64,000 bases of DNA from Prorocentrum cordatum (taxonomy: Eukaryota > Sar > Dinophyceae > Prorocentrales > Prorocentraceae): NCBI GenBank assembly GCA_963575745.1, contig CAUYUJ010017904.1:677961-741960 (forward strand), written 5' to 3'. Shown here one piece after another: positions 10,246 to 20,030 of the stretch (positions are counted from its first letter, which is position 1; each line of letters starts with the position of its first letter). A program made the position numbers and the translations under genes. The notes under the pieces are model-generated. The model saw only the letters and a program-made list of their open reading frames with translations. It ran no database searches and had not been told where the DNA came from.

Positions 10246-11399
10246 CAAGCCTTACCCTGCAAGACAGAAGCGATGACACTCTCAGTGGTGTGCCCTCAGG
10301 AATTGAGGGGATCCTTAAGGTCGGCATCGAGGCAAGGTGGTGCCAAACATATGGATATGGATATGATTTTAACTTGTAATCGTCGTCACAATTCGCACCC
10401 TACCCTCCAGGAGCGAAAGAGGGACGTACACGTACATGAGAACACGCTTGTTTCAGAATTGCGCGCGCGAACGTGCGTATCACGAGGTTGGTCTCGCGGA
10501 TTGGGGGAGCCGTATTCATGTACGTGGCAGGGCGCGTGCGTCCTTAGTGGGCTCCCTAACCCTCGCCGATCACCGATTCAGGCAAGCCGACAGGCGGCGG
10601 GGGTAGGGTTCGGAATTCGCCGAACACGAGGCGACGTCCGAGCCCCAACCCCCACCTCCCATCGAATTTGGAGAGTCCGTGTTTAGGGGGTGTAGTCCAT
10701 GGCGCACCTTTTCCTGTGCAAGGTCTTCGGCACCGCCTGTTTTCTGAGCTCTCCGGCCGCCTGAGGCCCCGCCCGCCCGCGCCCTGTCTCCCTAATTAGG
10801 GCTACCCGCGTCCCCTTTAGCTCTTGACCGGAAGGGGCCCGCTCCCGACCCGCCGACCAAAAAAGTTTAGGGGGGTGTAGGATTCGAATGTCCCCACATG
10901 CCCATCCACTCACCAACCGCCAGAGTTTAACCCGGCCAAGGCCGGCCCGATCCCGCAGGGGGCCCCGCCAAGCGCGGCCTTTTTCGCGGAACAGGCGGGC
11001 CTATATCTCAGCATGCCTGCCAGTTGCCAGTGTTCGAGGACATTTCGGGAGGGAGAAAGAGTATCAGTGTCACGCTGCCGTTGGTAGCCCGTCTGCGTCT
11101 CGTTCCTTCGTTCCTGCCCGAAAGCCTTGTGACTCTTCAACAGTAATACGCTATGGTTTCCAGACGGCGGCGTGCCATTGATACTGGTCGCTCCCCGAGC
11201 ATTGGGAAGTTGCTCGGTGGTGCAGGTTCCCAAAGCTGTCTTGCACAGCTTACGTGGGGGATAAGCGGTCGCTTGGCACAGTGAACGCTACACTGAACAC
11301 ATCACGGCCTCACGTGTTCTTTCTAGGTGTTGTCATCCGAAGCCGAGGGCGCGAGCATACATGTTTCAAACCGCTGTCGTGGGCCTGTCGGAACATCTG
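10246..11399 (+). other. Unique spacer of about 1.1 kb
   Basis: Mixed composition. The word GTTTAGGGGGTGTAG (10680) recurs as GTTTAGGGGGGTGTAG (10865), indicating a short duplicated segment 185 bp apart. No reading frame shows domain-like sequence. A GGATTCGAATGTCC word near 10878 superficially resembles a tRNA T-arm but no cloverleaf forms around it. Confidence 0.35.
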
Positions 11400-11530
11400 T
11401 GGTATCATGGCGGCGCTAGGGAAGGGTTTGGGGGCCTCAGGTGTTTTTGGGCCTGCTTTGGGGGTCATCTTGAGGTCCATGCTGTTGGTTCGCTTTTTGG
11501 TCCTTTCTAAGCTCTCTTCGGGCCTTCTTG
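11400..11530 (+). repeat. Family D-like GGCCT unit fragment
   Basis: Degenerate GGGTTTGGGGGCCTC, GGGCCTGCTTTGGGGG and GGGCCTTCTTGAG units resembling family D but without its internal islands. Confidence 0.4.
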
Positions 11531-11789
11531 AGACTCTTTAGGGGGGGTCTTGTGGCCACCACACTGGCCGAGAAGCCCACTGGAGCCCAAAGGACAGCAA
11601 CGCCACAACCACAACACGTCGTGTGTGTTTTTATTTCGTGTTCCTTGCAATGTTGGGGGTCTGTGGTGGTGTTGAAGGCCCTCGGGTACGTCGCACGGAT
11701 TTTCTCCAGGGACTCTTGGAGGTTCCTGTGGGGGTTGTCCTGCACCATCTTGGCCCACCTTGCGGTCATCCTGGGGCCACGTTGAGCTA

Positions 11790-11965
11790 TACAGTCGGGG
11801 CCCTGAAGAAGGAACCCTTTTCGTTGGGGAGGGGCTCCGCGTTCCTTACGTGTTTCGCAGCTTGCCTCAGGTTTCATGCTTTCGATCGGAAATCGAAGTT
11901 TAACTCATGGAAAAAAGGGGCCTCGTTCCTTATTTTGGGTTCCTCAGGTCAACGCCCCGACTGTA
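11790..11965 (+). mobile_element. MITE family G, copy 2
   Basis: Starts TACAGTCGGGGCCCTGAAG and ends CAACGCCCCGACTGTA. It has inverted ends on TA dinucleotides. The interior contains AAGGAACCC, TTCGCAGCTTGCCT, GGAAATCGAAGTTTAACTCA and GGGGCCTCGTTCCTTATTTT, colinear with the copy at 27156. Confidence 0.9.
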
Positions 11966-12059
11966 TTCTATTGTGAGCCTGCTGGCTGCGGCCCTCCGCT
12001 GGTGGACCGTCTCGGGGCCCTCTTTGGGGCTCCATGTCAGCCGTCTCGGAGACACGTGA

Positions 12060-12370
12060 AGTCCCAGCGCAGCGCAGCCTGAGCGGCAACAAAGTTGATG
12101 TCCCAGCGCAAAGCATCAGAGGCCTGGATGTTGACACCAACACCAAGATCGGTGGTGTGCCTCCACCGAGGGAAGACGATCCCGATCTCGGTGATGGTGG
12201 TAATATTCTGGCCTCCAAGGTGACCGAAATATTACCACCAACACCGAAATCTAGGATCATCTTCCCCATGTGAAGGCAACTCGCCTGTGTCGGTGTTGGT
12301 GCCCATTTCCAAGCCTCCCAAAGCAGCCTGAGCGACAAGACACTTGAAGTCCCAGCGGAACGCAGCAGCA
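12060..12370 (+). mobile_element. Foldback element T with outer direct repeats
   Basis: The core 12135-12301 is a near-perfect inverted repeat with arms of about 80 bp (CACCAACACCAAGATCGG against GTGTCGGTGTTGGTG) around a short GGCCTCCAAGGTGACC loop. The loop-proximal arms are GGTGGTAATATT and AATATTACCACC. The core lies between two diverged direct copies of a GCAGCCTGAGCGGCAAC...AAGTCCCAGCG segment (about 12073-12110 and 12325-12362). Confidence 0.8.
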
Positions 12371-13211
12371 TAGGTGTGCGCAGCATGAGCATGCAAGACC
12401 CACTTGAGGAAATGAAGGGGTTCGCCACTCCCGCGGAACATTTATCCAGTGAAGGATTGGGTAATGATGGGGCCTTGTCAGGTCTCTTGGGGGACACCAA
12501 GGGGGCCGAGGAACCAAGTGAAGCCCGCGGAGGCAGCAATGCCACACACGCACACGCATCGAATTCACCATTTGCTTATGTGATTCTGGCCATATCCGGT
12601 GGCATCTGAGAACCTCTTAAAGTTATCAGGGGTATCCCCGGGGTCTATCAGGGGCGTGTGAGGAGCTTCTTGGGGCCTCCTGAGTGTTCCTGGGGGCTTG
12701 GGTATTGGACCATGTTGGAGCCACCTCGAGGCCATCATGGGCCATGTTGTTGGGGCCACCTCGGGGCCCGAGAGTTTGATTGAAGCCCCCACAGGCAGGG
12801 CAGCCACCATACCAAGAAAACGCGTGTGCATTGACTGATCCTTGCCGTCCGGGGAGTGCCCTGCGGAGAGTGATTCTGACGTCATGGGCCGCAGTGGCAG
12901 TCCACTGTGTTTTGCCTTGAACCATGTTGTGCCACATTTGGCTCACACTGGCACCCTCTCTGGACCAGCATGGGGCCTGTCACGCTCAGACCAGCGCTGT
13001 TGGGGCGACCTGGGACGACTTTTGGGCCCCAGGGAGATCCGCAGACCTTCCCCCCCACGGCCGCCCTCGCACGAGCGGTCGATAGAAGCACCGGCAAGTC
13101 ACCCTGCCTGCTGCGTCGCTTTTGCGAGGTATCTCGCACGTCTTGCTTGTGTGAGGCCCATGGGGCCAGCGCACCTTCTCCTTCACAGCATCCTTCCCCC
13201 AACAGGCGAGG
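12371..13211 (+). other. Unique spacer
   Basis: Contains weak GGGGCCACCTC and GGGGCCTCCTG words (12640-12780) reminiscent of family D. No convincing exon. Confidence 0.35.
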
Positions 13212-13345
13212 TTGATTAGTAGGTCGGCCCTGACAAACCGAGGGTGCCCTTGTGTCCTGTGTGTCGCGACCCATGTTTTCTACATCCTCTGGCAAGTTGG
13301 CCCTCGGAAGGGTCCCGCGTCCTCCCGCGTGTCCTCTCAAATCAA
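13212..13345 (+). repeat. Dispersed repeat family C, copy 1
   Basis: GATTAGTAGGTCGGCCCTG, CCCTTGTGTCCTGTGTG, GCGACCCATG and GTGTCCTCTCAAATC match 15010-15155 in order and spacing. Its ends and class are unclear. Confidence 0.75.
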
Positions 13346-13860
13346 CCCCCACTGCACCCTCTTCATCGTCGTCGTCCTCGGTCCAACCTCCACCTCAAAC
13401 CTCGTCCTCAGTCCAACCCGCCCTCCCACCTCCCGTCCGCCTGCGTGCATGCCCCTTTATTTCTGCTCTTGCATATCACAAAGCTGTCCGAGCTTCTTTG
13501 ACCAGGTTGCCCTTTAGGAAGAATGGCCTCCTACACCGGACTGCGAGTATATAGTGACCCAACGCGTTGACAGGGCTGGAAGGGAGGGGTAAGACGCCAG
13601 ATGGCGCGAGCGCACCAAGGTTCCCCCCCAGACACCTCTCCTTCAGTTTCCTTCCAAGCTTGCCCCTCACCAGGCTCCCTTCCCTTTCTCCCTCCCTCCC
13701 TCCCTCCTCCTGCCCTTTCTCGTGTGCCCCCTCCTCCTCCTCGTCGCTACGCTCCCTGTCCTCGCCCACGTGCCTCTCCCTCGCCCACTCTTGCCCCTCG
13801 GCCTCTCCTCCCTCCTCGCCTCGATCCGAGGGGCGCCGCGACGAGCTCGCACCGTCTGGT
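13346..13860 (+). other. Pyrimidine-rich spacer
   Basis: C/T-rich plus strand with short TCCCTCCC runs (13680-13740). The open frames over it are Pro/Ser-rich and not credited. Confidence 0.4.
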
Positions 13861-14131
13861 GGCCCAAAGAATATACCACCACCACCACCACGTCAATTCC
13901 TCCGCTCTCCCCTCTCCGGCGAGGGGGAGGTGGGGAGGGAGGTGGTGGTGGGTGTCTATTTTTTGGCCCAAGAGACTACTCACCACCGCCACGTCGATTC
14001 CTCCTCTCCCCTCTTTGCCGGCGCGAGGGAGCTGGGGAGGTGGTGGGTGTATGCTTTGTGGGCCCCCCTCTCTCCTCTTTGCCGGCGCGAGGGAGGGAGG
14101 GAGGTGGTGGGTGTATGCTTCTGGGGGCCCC
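13861..14131 (+). repeat. Foldback family F, three adjoining hairpin units
   Basis: 13861-13979 is an inverted repeat: GGCCCAAAGAATATACC plus CCACCACCACC at the left, GGTGGTGGTGGGTGTC plus TATTTTTTGGCCC at the right, folding around CTCTCCGGCGAGGGGG. Two shorter versions follow directly (about 13980-14065 and 14066-14131), each with CTCCTCTTTGCCGGCGCGAG and GGGTGTATGCTT then GGGCCC. Confidence 0.75.
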
Positions 14132-14199
14132 CCGGGGGCCGCCCTCCCCGCGGCACCCCTGGTTTTCGAGAGGCTGGCCGTGGCCGGGCGTCGGGGGGC

Positions 14200-14470
14200 G
14201 GAGCCCCGAATCAGCATTCTCGGGTCAGGGCCTCAACCTGTGGGCTCCGTTTCATTCACGCCCCATCTCGGCCACCCCGCCCCATTATCACCCGCCCGAC
14301 TACCCCGGATAGTTCGGGCGTCCAGAGCCCCACATCGTCAGGGGTAACTCGGGTCGGGGCTAACTCGGGTTCCCTGTTCGGGAATCCAGGCCCGAGTTGC
14401 CCCGGACCCGAGTTACCCCGGATAACTCGGGCGCCCAAGAGAGAGGGCGGGCGCAGGCCGGACGCTGCAG
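14200..14470 (+). other. Spacer with ACTCGGG words
   Basis: Repeated ACTCGGG, CCGAGTTACCC and TAACTCGGG words between 14330 and 14430 form a short degenerate repeat with both orientations, able to form small hairpins. Nothing else recognised. Confidence 0.4.
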
Positions 14471-14471
14471 G

Positions 14472-14680
14472 GGGGGGGCATCGGGGGCGGAAAAGAGGTG
14501 GGTGATGACTAGGGGGGGGGTGGAGATCATGGCGGGGGTCATGATATTTCCCCAGATTTTATGGCGCCTCGTCTTAGTTCTTGACGTCCCTGGCCCCCCC
14601 GCTGGGCCGCGCACATGCCGCTGGTCAGGGTTTGCACTCCCCCCTCTTGGACACCCCCCTCTTGGCCGCTCCCGAGGGCA
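14472..14680 (+). repeat. Dispersed repeat family M, copy 2
   Basis: Colinear with 59410-59612: CGGGGGCGGAAAAGAGG, TGATGACTAGGGGG, CCCAGATTTTATGGCGCC, CGTCCCTGGCCCCCCCGC, GGGCCGCGCACATGCCG, and two CCCCCTCTTGG words ending in CCGCTCCC. About 200 bp with no obvious inverted ends. Confidence 0.8.
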
Positions 14681-14816
14681 GGCAGGCAGGGAGCTCCAGT
14701 GCAGTCGCGGAGGGGGAGCGACGTGAGGAGGGTCGACCCTCCCCTTTCCCCCAAATCGCAATTGGGCACCCCCAGATTGCAATAAGGTCCCCCCCCCCCC
14801 TCTTTCAAAGACCGGA

Positions 14817-14978
14817 GGTGGACAAGACCTCCTACCCTGACACGTCGATTGGCGAACGGGCCGTTTTCGGTTCGCGAGAGGGCGTCGCGGCCGTCGGTTT
14901 TGCGTGTCCAGGTCCGTCGGTTTCGGTCCCGGGCCGTTTTCACTAAGGGGAGGAAAACTAAAGGGAGGTTTGTCCACC
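14817..14978 (+). mobile_element. TIR family R, copy 1
   Basis: The left end GGTGGACAAGACCTCC and right end GGAGGTTTGTCCACC are inverted. The interior has GACACGTCGATTGGCGAA, GTTTTCGGTTCGCGAGAGG, GCGGCCGTCGGTTTT and TTTTCACTAAGG, shared with 55190-55356 and 48566-48728. Confidence 0.85.
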
Positions 14979-15009
14979 GCCGAAAAGACTCCTTCCCTCC
15001 TCCAGTCGG

Positions 15010-15160
15010 CCCAGATTAGCAGGTCGGCCCTGCCAAATCAAGGGGGCCCTTGTGTCCTGTGTCTCGCGGCCCATGCTTCCTACATTCCTGTGGCCATGTG
15101 GCCCCTTGGAAGGGTCTTGTGTCCTCTCGCGTGTCCTGTCCAATCGAGTCCGACTGTAGC
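15010..15160 (+). repeat. Dispersed repeat family C, copy 2
   Basis: Matches 13212-13345 through AGGTCGGCCCTGCC, CCCTTGTGTCCTGTGTC, GCGGCCCATGCTTCC and GCGTGTCCTGTCCAATC. With the R element next to it, it fills the putative intron upstream of the channel exon. Confidence 0.75.
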
Positions 15161-15323
15161 CCAACTCATCTGTCACACCGGGGTTGGAGGTCAGGATGCT
15201 TCCTGGCTGCACTGCGGTGGCAGAGGCTGGAGAGGGGAGGCGGGCGAGCGGGCTGGAAAGGAGGGAAGGTGGAGTATGGGGAGCGGTTGTCAGGCAAAGT
15301 GAGCGTTGTTGCTTTTGTTGCAG

Positions 15324-15512
15324 AATGGTGCTTGGTTTCGCGCGCCAATTCCAGATAAGGTGGTGGCCTTCGTGGTCTTTCTGCTGATCGCGGCGGTGCT
15401 CCTCCTGAATTTCCTAATCAGCATCATGAACTCGACTTACGAGTCTGTCCGCGCCAGGGGCAATACAGAGTCGGCGAAGGCCCGGATATTCGATCCATGG
15501 GGCGGTGGGGCT
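15324..15512 (+). CDS. Exon of a TRP/polycystin-like cation channel (last membrane helix and tail)
   Basis: This is the most convincing coding exon in the window. The frame gives 63 residues beginning NGAWFRAPIPDKVV. A hydrophobic segment, VVAFVVFLLIAAVLLLNFLI, follows and continues into SIMNSTYESVRARG and a charged ESAKARIF tail. An aliphatic helix ending in LLN-x-LI-x-IMN-x-TYE-x-V is the classic end of the pore-lining S6 helix of TRP, polycystin and related channels. The protein would be a plasma-membrane or organellar cation channel, and this exon would cover the S6 helix and the start of the cytoplasmic tail. The exon is preceded by GTTGCTTTTGTTGCAG, a good 3' splice site. The 3' end at the GTGAGG after GGGGCT is my choice and would give exactly 63 codons; it is less certain. 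No other exon of the gene could be recognised. Strand and frame are well supported, the subfamily is not. Confidence 0.75.
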
Positions 15513-15589
15513 GTGAGGGCTCGGTGCACCGTGCCGACTGAGCGAAGCGGACGTCGAGGATGCGGCCGAGAGGGAGAGGGGTAGAGAGA

Positions 15590-15925
15590 CGAATAGGAAG
15601 GAGGAGCAGGTGGAGGAGGAGGAGAAGGAGGAGGAGAAAGAGCAAGAGGAGGAGGGGGTGGTTGAGGAGCGGGGGGTGGAGGTGAAGGTCAATAAGTAGC
15701 AGGTGGCGGAGGCAGAGGTGGAGCGCTTAACCCGGGGGGGGAGGGGGTGCGTTGACGAGCCGTGCTGGAGAGAAGAGGGCGAGGAAGAGAGCAGGATGAC
15801 GAGGAGGACGAGGAAGACACGATGACGAATCATAGGGTAAATCTGTCAGACGAGGAAGGGTAGGACGACGGAGAGGATGGAGAGGGAGGAGGAGGAGGAG
15901 GAGGAGGAGCAGGAGCAGGCGCAGG
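15590..15925 (+). repeat. Purine-rich GGA/GAGGAA tract
   Basis: GAGGAG-rich stretches at 15595-15660 and 15770-15925 separated by mixed purine-rich DNA. Open frames are Glu-rich or Ser-rich and not credited. If the channel transcript crosses this stretch it would be intron or untranslated. Confidence 0.75.
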
Positions 15926-16261
15926 GGAACGAGGAGGAGTGTGTCTCCTGCAGAGGCAGGCCTCGATGGCGAAGGAGCGCCATGCCCGGCGGAAGGATGC
16001 CGGCGTGGCGCGCGCGGTTGCGCGGCAGGGCCCCCTTCGCGAGGGGCGCAGGGTGCATGCGGCTGGTCCTAGGCGGGCTCTGCAGACGTGACCGAAGGGG
16101 CGTCGCTAGAAGGCGCAGCAGTGCGTATGGTTCGCGCGTTCTTGTGCAGAACTCCTTCTCGAGAGTAATTCGTGGTTCCGAGCAGCATCTGATACCCGCT
16201 ATGGCCCCAGTCGGGGGCGGCCAAGAGGGGTGTGATCGGACAAGGCTAAGGCGATGATAAA
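15926..16261 (+). other. Spacer
   Basis: GC-rich, no recognised exon or repeat. An AG acceptor-like CTCCTGCAG at 15945 is not followed by convincing protein sequence. Confidence 0.35.
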
Positions 16262-16264
16262 TTC

Positions 16265-16412
16265 GTTCCAGAGCGTTCAAGAACGCTCTCAGAGCGTTCC
16301 TGAACGCTCTGAGAAGGCCGCGGCGCCCGAGACATCCTCCAGAGCCGCGGGATCTCAGAAATGCTCGATGTATGCTTACCCGATTTGATCCTCTTCTTGG
16401 CTTCGTCTCATG
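16265..16412 (+). mobile_element. Dispersed repeat family K, copy 1
   Basis: Opens with a palindromic block (CCAGAGCGTTC, GAACGCTCTCAGAGCGTTC, GAACGCTCTGAG). Then come GCCGCGGCGCCCGAG, CATCCTCCAGAGCC, GGGATCTCAGA and a CCCGATTTGATCCTC tail. The same order is seen at 63004-63180, in part at 49296-49420 and 50668-50795, and on the other strand at 47720-47875. Confidence 0.8.
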
Positions 16413-16578
16413 TGATGACGAGGGTGCGCGTGGATGTCGCTGCCGCGGGCCATGACATCCTCCATCTCTCATGGCCGCCCTTTCCCCTTGCCGAAGACGC
16501 CCCCTGGCTTTCCTTCACCTCCCCCCATGAGCGGCGCACATGCCCTCTGCCACGATTGCTGCGACTCCCCCTCTCTTT

Positions 16579-16695
16579 CAGGAGGGAGCCAAAAGCACAC
16601 AGACATGCAGAACCGCCGATCCCCAGGAGACCATGGGAGAGCATGGGAATTGGAGGGGAAGATGAATATCAAACACATCTCGTGAAAGTTTTGGG
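16579..16695 (+). mobile_element. Family B, degenerate copy
   Basis: CAGGAGGGAGCCAAAAGCAC, ACAGACATGCAG, CCGATCCCCAGGA and GGGAATTGGAGGGGAAGA follow the order of family B. The 3' end after about 16690 has no GGGCCCCTTCAG match. Confidence 0.6.
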
Positions 16696-16699
16696 ATCC

Positions 16700-17620
16700 T
16701 GAGATCCGTGAGCATTTCTGGGCGTGTCCCTGGGCCCCCTGCACTCTTGGAGGCCCCCCTCCTGGGGCCGTCCCCGAGAGACGGGGCGCATCGGATCCAA
16801 GCCTTGCTTCGCGGCTTGGGCCGGGCTGGGTCGCCGTCCTCCAGGCGGGTGGGCCGTCGCAGGGACGCGTGGTTGCCATCTCACGCTCCCCTGGAGGCCG
16901 CTGCGGCGGCGTTCGGGAGCGCTCTCGGGGGCCGCGCGTGCGCCCGAGAGCGACCTCGACCAAGCGCCACCTCGACTAGGTACGGGCACGTGTCCGGGGG
17001 CACCATCAACGCGCGTCGGCGACTGCGCCCCCCGACACGTACCCGGACCGAACTGGGGTGACGCCAGGCGGGTTTTCCAGGGAACAGCCCCTGGCGACCG
17101 CGCCTGGCGTTCGGGGCCCCAGGCGCTTGGGGCGAGCGCAGGATTGCAGTGGCGCCCGCCCAGGACACCCAGGACGCATTTTGCGCGTCGAGCCCCAAAC
17201 GCTTGGTGGTGCGCCTTCGTGGGCGCACCTCCGAACGAGCTACTGTAGCCCGAGGACGACCAATGCGTGGGCGGCCACTCTGACGATTGGAACGCGCGCG
17301 CCTCCGGTGCCAGCGGATGCCCGGAGAAGACAGCGTCCTGTAATGTTCCATGGGCGGTCGCATCTGCACTTGCGCAACCGCCGTCGGCTGCGGCCTATTG
17401 CTCCCCCCGCCCTTTGCCACCCCGCCCGGGTAAGAATACGGGTATCTTTCGCGCTCGAGAACATTGTTAGTGTTGTTGGAACTTGTGTGGGTTTCAGAGA
17501 CGTGTCCTGGTTGGCCTACAGGGATGCTAAGGCGGTCGGCCTGGGCTCAAGACCTGCGCAGTCGGTGCATGAGGTCGACCACGCGAAGAGGATAATGGGG
17601 TGGGGTGATGTCCTCTTAGG
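16700..17620 (+). other. GC-rich spacer
   Basis: Contains a family K-like word GTTCGGGAGCGCTCTCGGG near 16910 but not the rest of the family. No exon recognised. Confidence 0.35.
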
Positions 17621-17627
17621 CACACCT

Positions 17628-17705
17628 GCTCCTGAGAAGGCGCGGGCCTCATCGGTAGATGTAAGGCCGGCGCCTTCTAAGAAGTGGGCCGTTTTCAAGG
17701 AGCCC
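17628..17705 (+). mobile_element. Foldback family E, internal fragment
   Basis: CCTGAGAAGGCGCGGGCCTC, then ATAGATGTAAGG-like sequence, then GGCGCCTTCTAAGAAG reproduces the central hairpin of family E (compare 32978-33148). The G-rich outer arms are missing. Confidence 0.7.
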
Positions 17706-18670
17706 CTCATGACTTGCACGCGCCGCCGCTCCTTTCCCGCCCGCGGTGGTGTAGTGCTGCGCCCCCACGAATGATGTGATATGTTTTTTTTTGCCACCTT
17801 TGGGGAGGCGGGCGCTTCCATTAACATAAAAGATTCGGGGGTCCGCGCGGGTTTCTCGGATCGGCGGTTGGAGTTTTTTGGTGGTGCCTCGGGCGGCGCC
17901 GGAGGCGCGCCAGGGAGGGGGGCCCGGGCGCCGGTGCCGCGCGCGCCGTCGAGGAATCATGGCTGTGCCGTTTTGGGCTCGCCAGCGCATGCCCCCGTGA
18001 CGTGGACACTCGGCCCTCTCGCCCATGATGCTGTCGCCTGCCCGCCGCTGAAGACCGCCTCGGTACGGACGAGCGTCTTGCGTGCCAGCCTTCCTGCATC
18101 CTGGATGCTGCTTTTGACTGCACCCCCCAGGCTTTTTGAAGAACACTCGTGGCTGATCATGAACTCATCTCCATGTTCTAGCGGGCGAACAAAAATTGAA
18201 ATAATGAACTGTTCCGCCGTCGGGGACGCCTGCCCACTGGGCGGCTGGAAAGTTTATACCCCTACGTGGCACCGAAAGGGTATAATCTTCCCGAGCAGGC
18301 GTCCCCGACGAGTTCATGTTATACCCTTCTTCGTCCTCTGACTGCTCCTGGAACCGCCAAGCGGCATGACCCTCTGCTCTCGTTGGTCCGCGCGGATCTC
18401 CTGGATCTGCGCCGGGGACCCCCCTCGGGCGCGACGACCCCAGGAACCTGCGCGCGCGATTACCCGACGGTTCCCCACACGACAGGCTGGGAGTGCTGGA
18501 TCCAATGGGAGCTCCCGACCCGCCTCGCGCACCCCACAGACAGCACAGCCAAGACGCTGCAGTGAGAAGCACTTTGGGTTCGGAGGGGGCTCGATGTTCC
18601 TTGGGTGCGTCCATGGCTGTTTCTCTATTTAGCGCTCCTCGTCCACGCAGGTGGTCCCGCGGCCAAAAAC
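17706..18670 (+). other. Spacer
   Basis: Two segments about 40 bp apart carry GGCGTCCCCGAC/GTCGGGGACGCC as an inverted pair (around 18218-18310), flanking TATACCC words, so a diverged foldback is possible. A 405-residue minus-strand frame spanning 18165-19382 runs through a CA repeat and a G-family fragment and is not credited. Confidence 0.35.
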
Positions 18671-18674
18671 TGGC

Positions 18675-18717
18675 TCCTTCCTTGCGTAGCGTTCCTTCTG
18701 TCAGCAGCCCGACTGTA
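18675..18717 (-). mobile_element. MITE family G, end fragment
   Basis: Read on the minus strand this is TACAGTCGGGCTGCTGACAG followed by AAGGAACGC, the left end of family G. The other end is not clear, so only the terminal part is called. Confidence 0.5.
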
Positions 18718-18908
18718 GGTTCGCGGCGGCATTCAACGCTGAACGCCGCCGGCGACCCAGAACCGCCCATATTGAACGATCTGAGGTGCCAACGCCGAAT
18801 TCGGCACGACACCCACCTGCCGCACCGAAGTGTGCCGTGCTCTCGTGGGATCCCGGTTCCCGCCTCGCTTTCTCGGGTGGGGAGCACTCGAAGCAAGGTC
18901 ATGTACAG

Positions 18909-18959
18909 TGTGTGTGTGTGTGTGTGTGTGTGCGTGTGCGTGTGCGTGTGCGTGTGCGT

Positions 18960-18995
<36 letters not shown>

Positions 18996-18997
18996 CT
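18909..18997 (+). repeat. TG / TGCG dinucleotide array
   Basis: TG repeats, then a TGTGCG segment, then TG again: 88 bp of strictly alternating purine-pyrimidine, a strong Z-DNA-prone tract. Confidence 0.95.
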
Positions 18998-19145
18998 CTC
19001 GTGCCGGCACGGCGGACGTCGTCAGTAGCCTAGGATCGACCAATACGGAACGATTTGGCGATCGAAAAACCCACGATAGGCCAAGGATGAATGATCCACG
19101 CGGTGTCTGAAAAACCAGCGCTGGGGTCACCACGACACCAAGCTT
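18998..19145 (+). repeat. Possible dispersed repeat X, copy 1
   Basis: CTCGTGCCGGCACGG, then GAATGATCCACGCGGT, AAAAACCAGC and GGGTCACCACGAC resembles 33955-34130 (TTCGTGCCGTGCCGAGG, GAACGATCCACGCGGT, GACGTCACCAC). The middle is not alignable by eye. Confidence 0.4.
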
Positions 19146-19321
19146 CCGTCTTCCAGATCCACTGGTGCGGCGTCCCTCCCTGCACGATTCGTACGAGCCT
19201 GGGCCGCAGCATGCTGACGACGACGTTCGTGGTCCGAGATTGCCCCCCCCGCCCTCTCCTCCCCTCGGCGGCCTCCCTGCCTCTCTTCTCCATGCCTCTT
19301 GCAGTGCACGTTTCGCTGCCC

Positions 19322-19506
19322 ACCAGCCACGCGCAGGAAGGGGTGACAGGGGGAGGGGGGTGGGGAGGTTTCTTAGGAGCAACCTGCTGCTCGGAAGGCG
19401 CGGGCCGCATCTGTAGCTGTATGGCCCTCACCTTCTGAGAAGCAGCAGCCTCCTCCTAAGAAGCCTCCCCCCCTCCCCATACCCCCTGGCGCGCGCCGCC
19501 AAGCCC
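19322..19506 (+). mobile_element. Foldback family E, copy 1
   Basis: The arms run from CAGCCACGCGCAGGAAGGGG through GGGAGGGGGGTGG and TTTCTTAGGAGCAACC, and return as CTCCTAAGAAGCC, CCCCCCCTCCCC and GGCGCGCGCC. The centre holds GGAAGGCGCGGGCC and TGGCCCTCACCTTC. It is less perfect than the copies at 32978 and 48372. Confidence 0.75.
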
Positions 19507-19671
19507 AGCGCCCCTGAGCCGCTTGACCCATCCGCGCGCTCGCTGGGCCCGCGATACGATTCCATCTGGGCTCGCCACGCGCCGCTCGGAGGACGCGGCC
19601 TCCGCGCCCCAGGGCGGGCGGCTGCTGCCCATGCCTGCCTGGATGCCTCGCCACCTCCCTGCGCCATCTGG

Positions 19672-19746
19672 CCTCGACTGGCGTCGACTGCGGTAGAACT
19701 GGCGTCGATTAGCATTGACTGGGGCCGACTTGGCGTCGACTAGCGT
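19672..19746 (+). repeat. CTGGCGTCGACT minisatellite
   Basis: Degenerate 12-15 bp units: CTGGCGTCGACTG, CTGGCGTCGATTAG, CTTGGCGTCGACTAG. Confidence 0.65.
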
Positions 19747-19846
19747 CGCTCCGCAAGAACCAAGAAGATGGTATGGCAGGCTCCCGTGAGTTGCCACCGT
19801 AGGGGCGGGCTTTCCTCTGTCGCGCCTCTCGGCGTCCTCTGGCCTC

Positions 19847-20030
19847 CCCAGACCCCCTAGAGTCATGAGAACATCACGACGGGAGGATTTTCGCTACTTT
19901 CGGCCTCCAGGGGCCCCACCAGGCATCGGGGTCGTCGAAAAACGGCCCGGGATGAAACATTTGTCCTGGGAATGGGTCGAGACCTCTGGGGGGTGACGCA
20001 TGACGCAGAATACAACCCCTAACCGTTTTA
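19847..20030 (+). mobile_element. TIR family N, copy 2
   Basis: The left end CCCAGACCCCCTAGAG plus CATGAGAACATCACGACGGG matches the complete copy at 59861. The interior has GGAGGATTTTCGCTACTTTC and GGGTCGTCGAAAAACGG. The right end (CTCTGGGGGGTGACG, GACGCAGAATAC) is eroded. Positions 20031-20320 show no recognised feature. Confidence 0.7.

Noticed and set aside
10870-10935. Possible tRNA from the GGATTCGAATGTCC word
   Set aside because: No acceptor, D or anticodon stem could be paired around it on either strand.
18165-19382. 405-residue minus-strand frame
   Set aside because: It reads through a CA dinucleotide array (poly His-Thr) and a family G fragment; no domain recognised.
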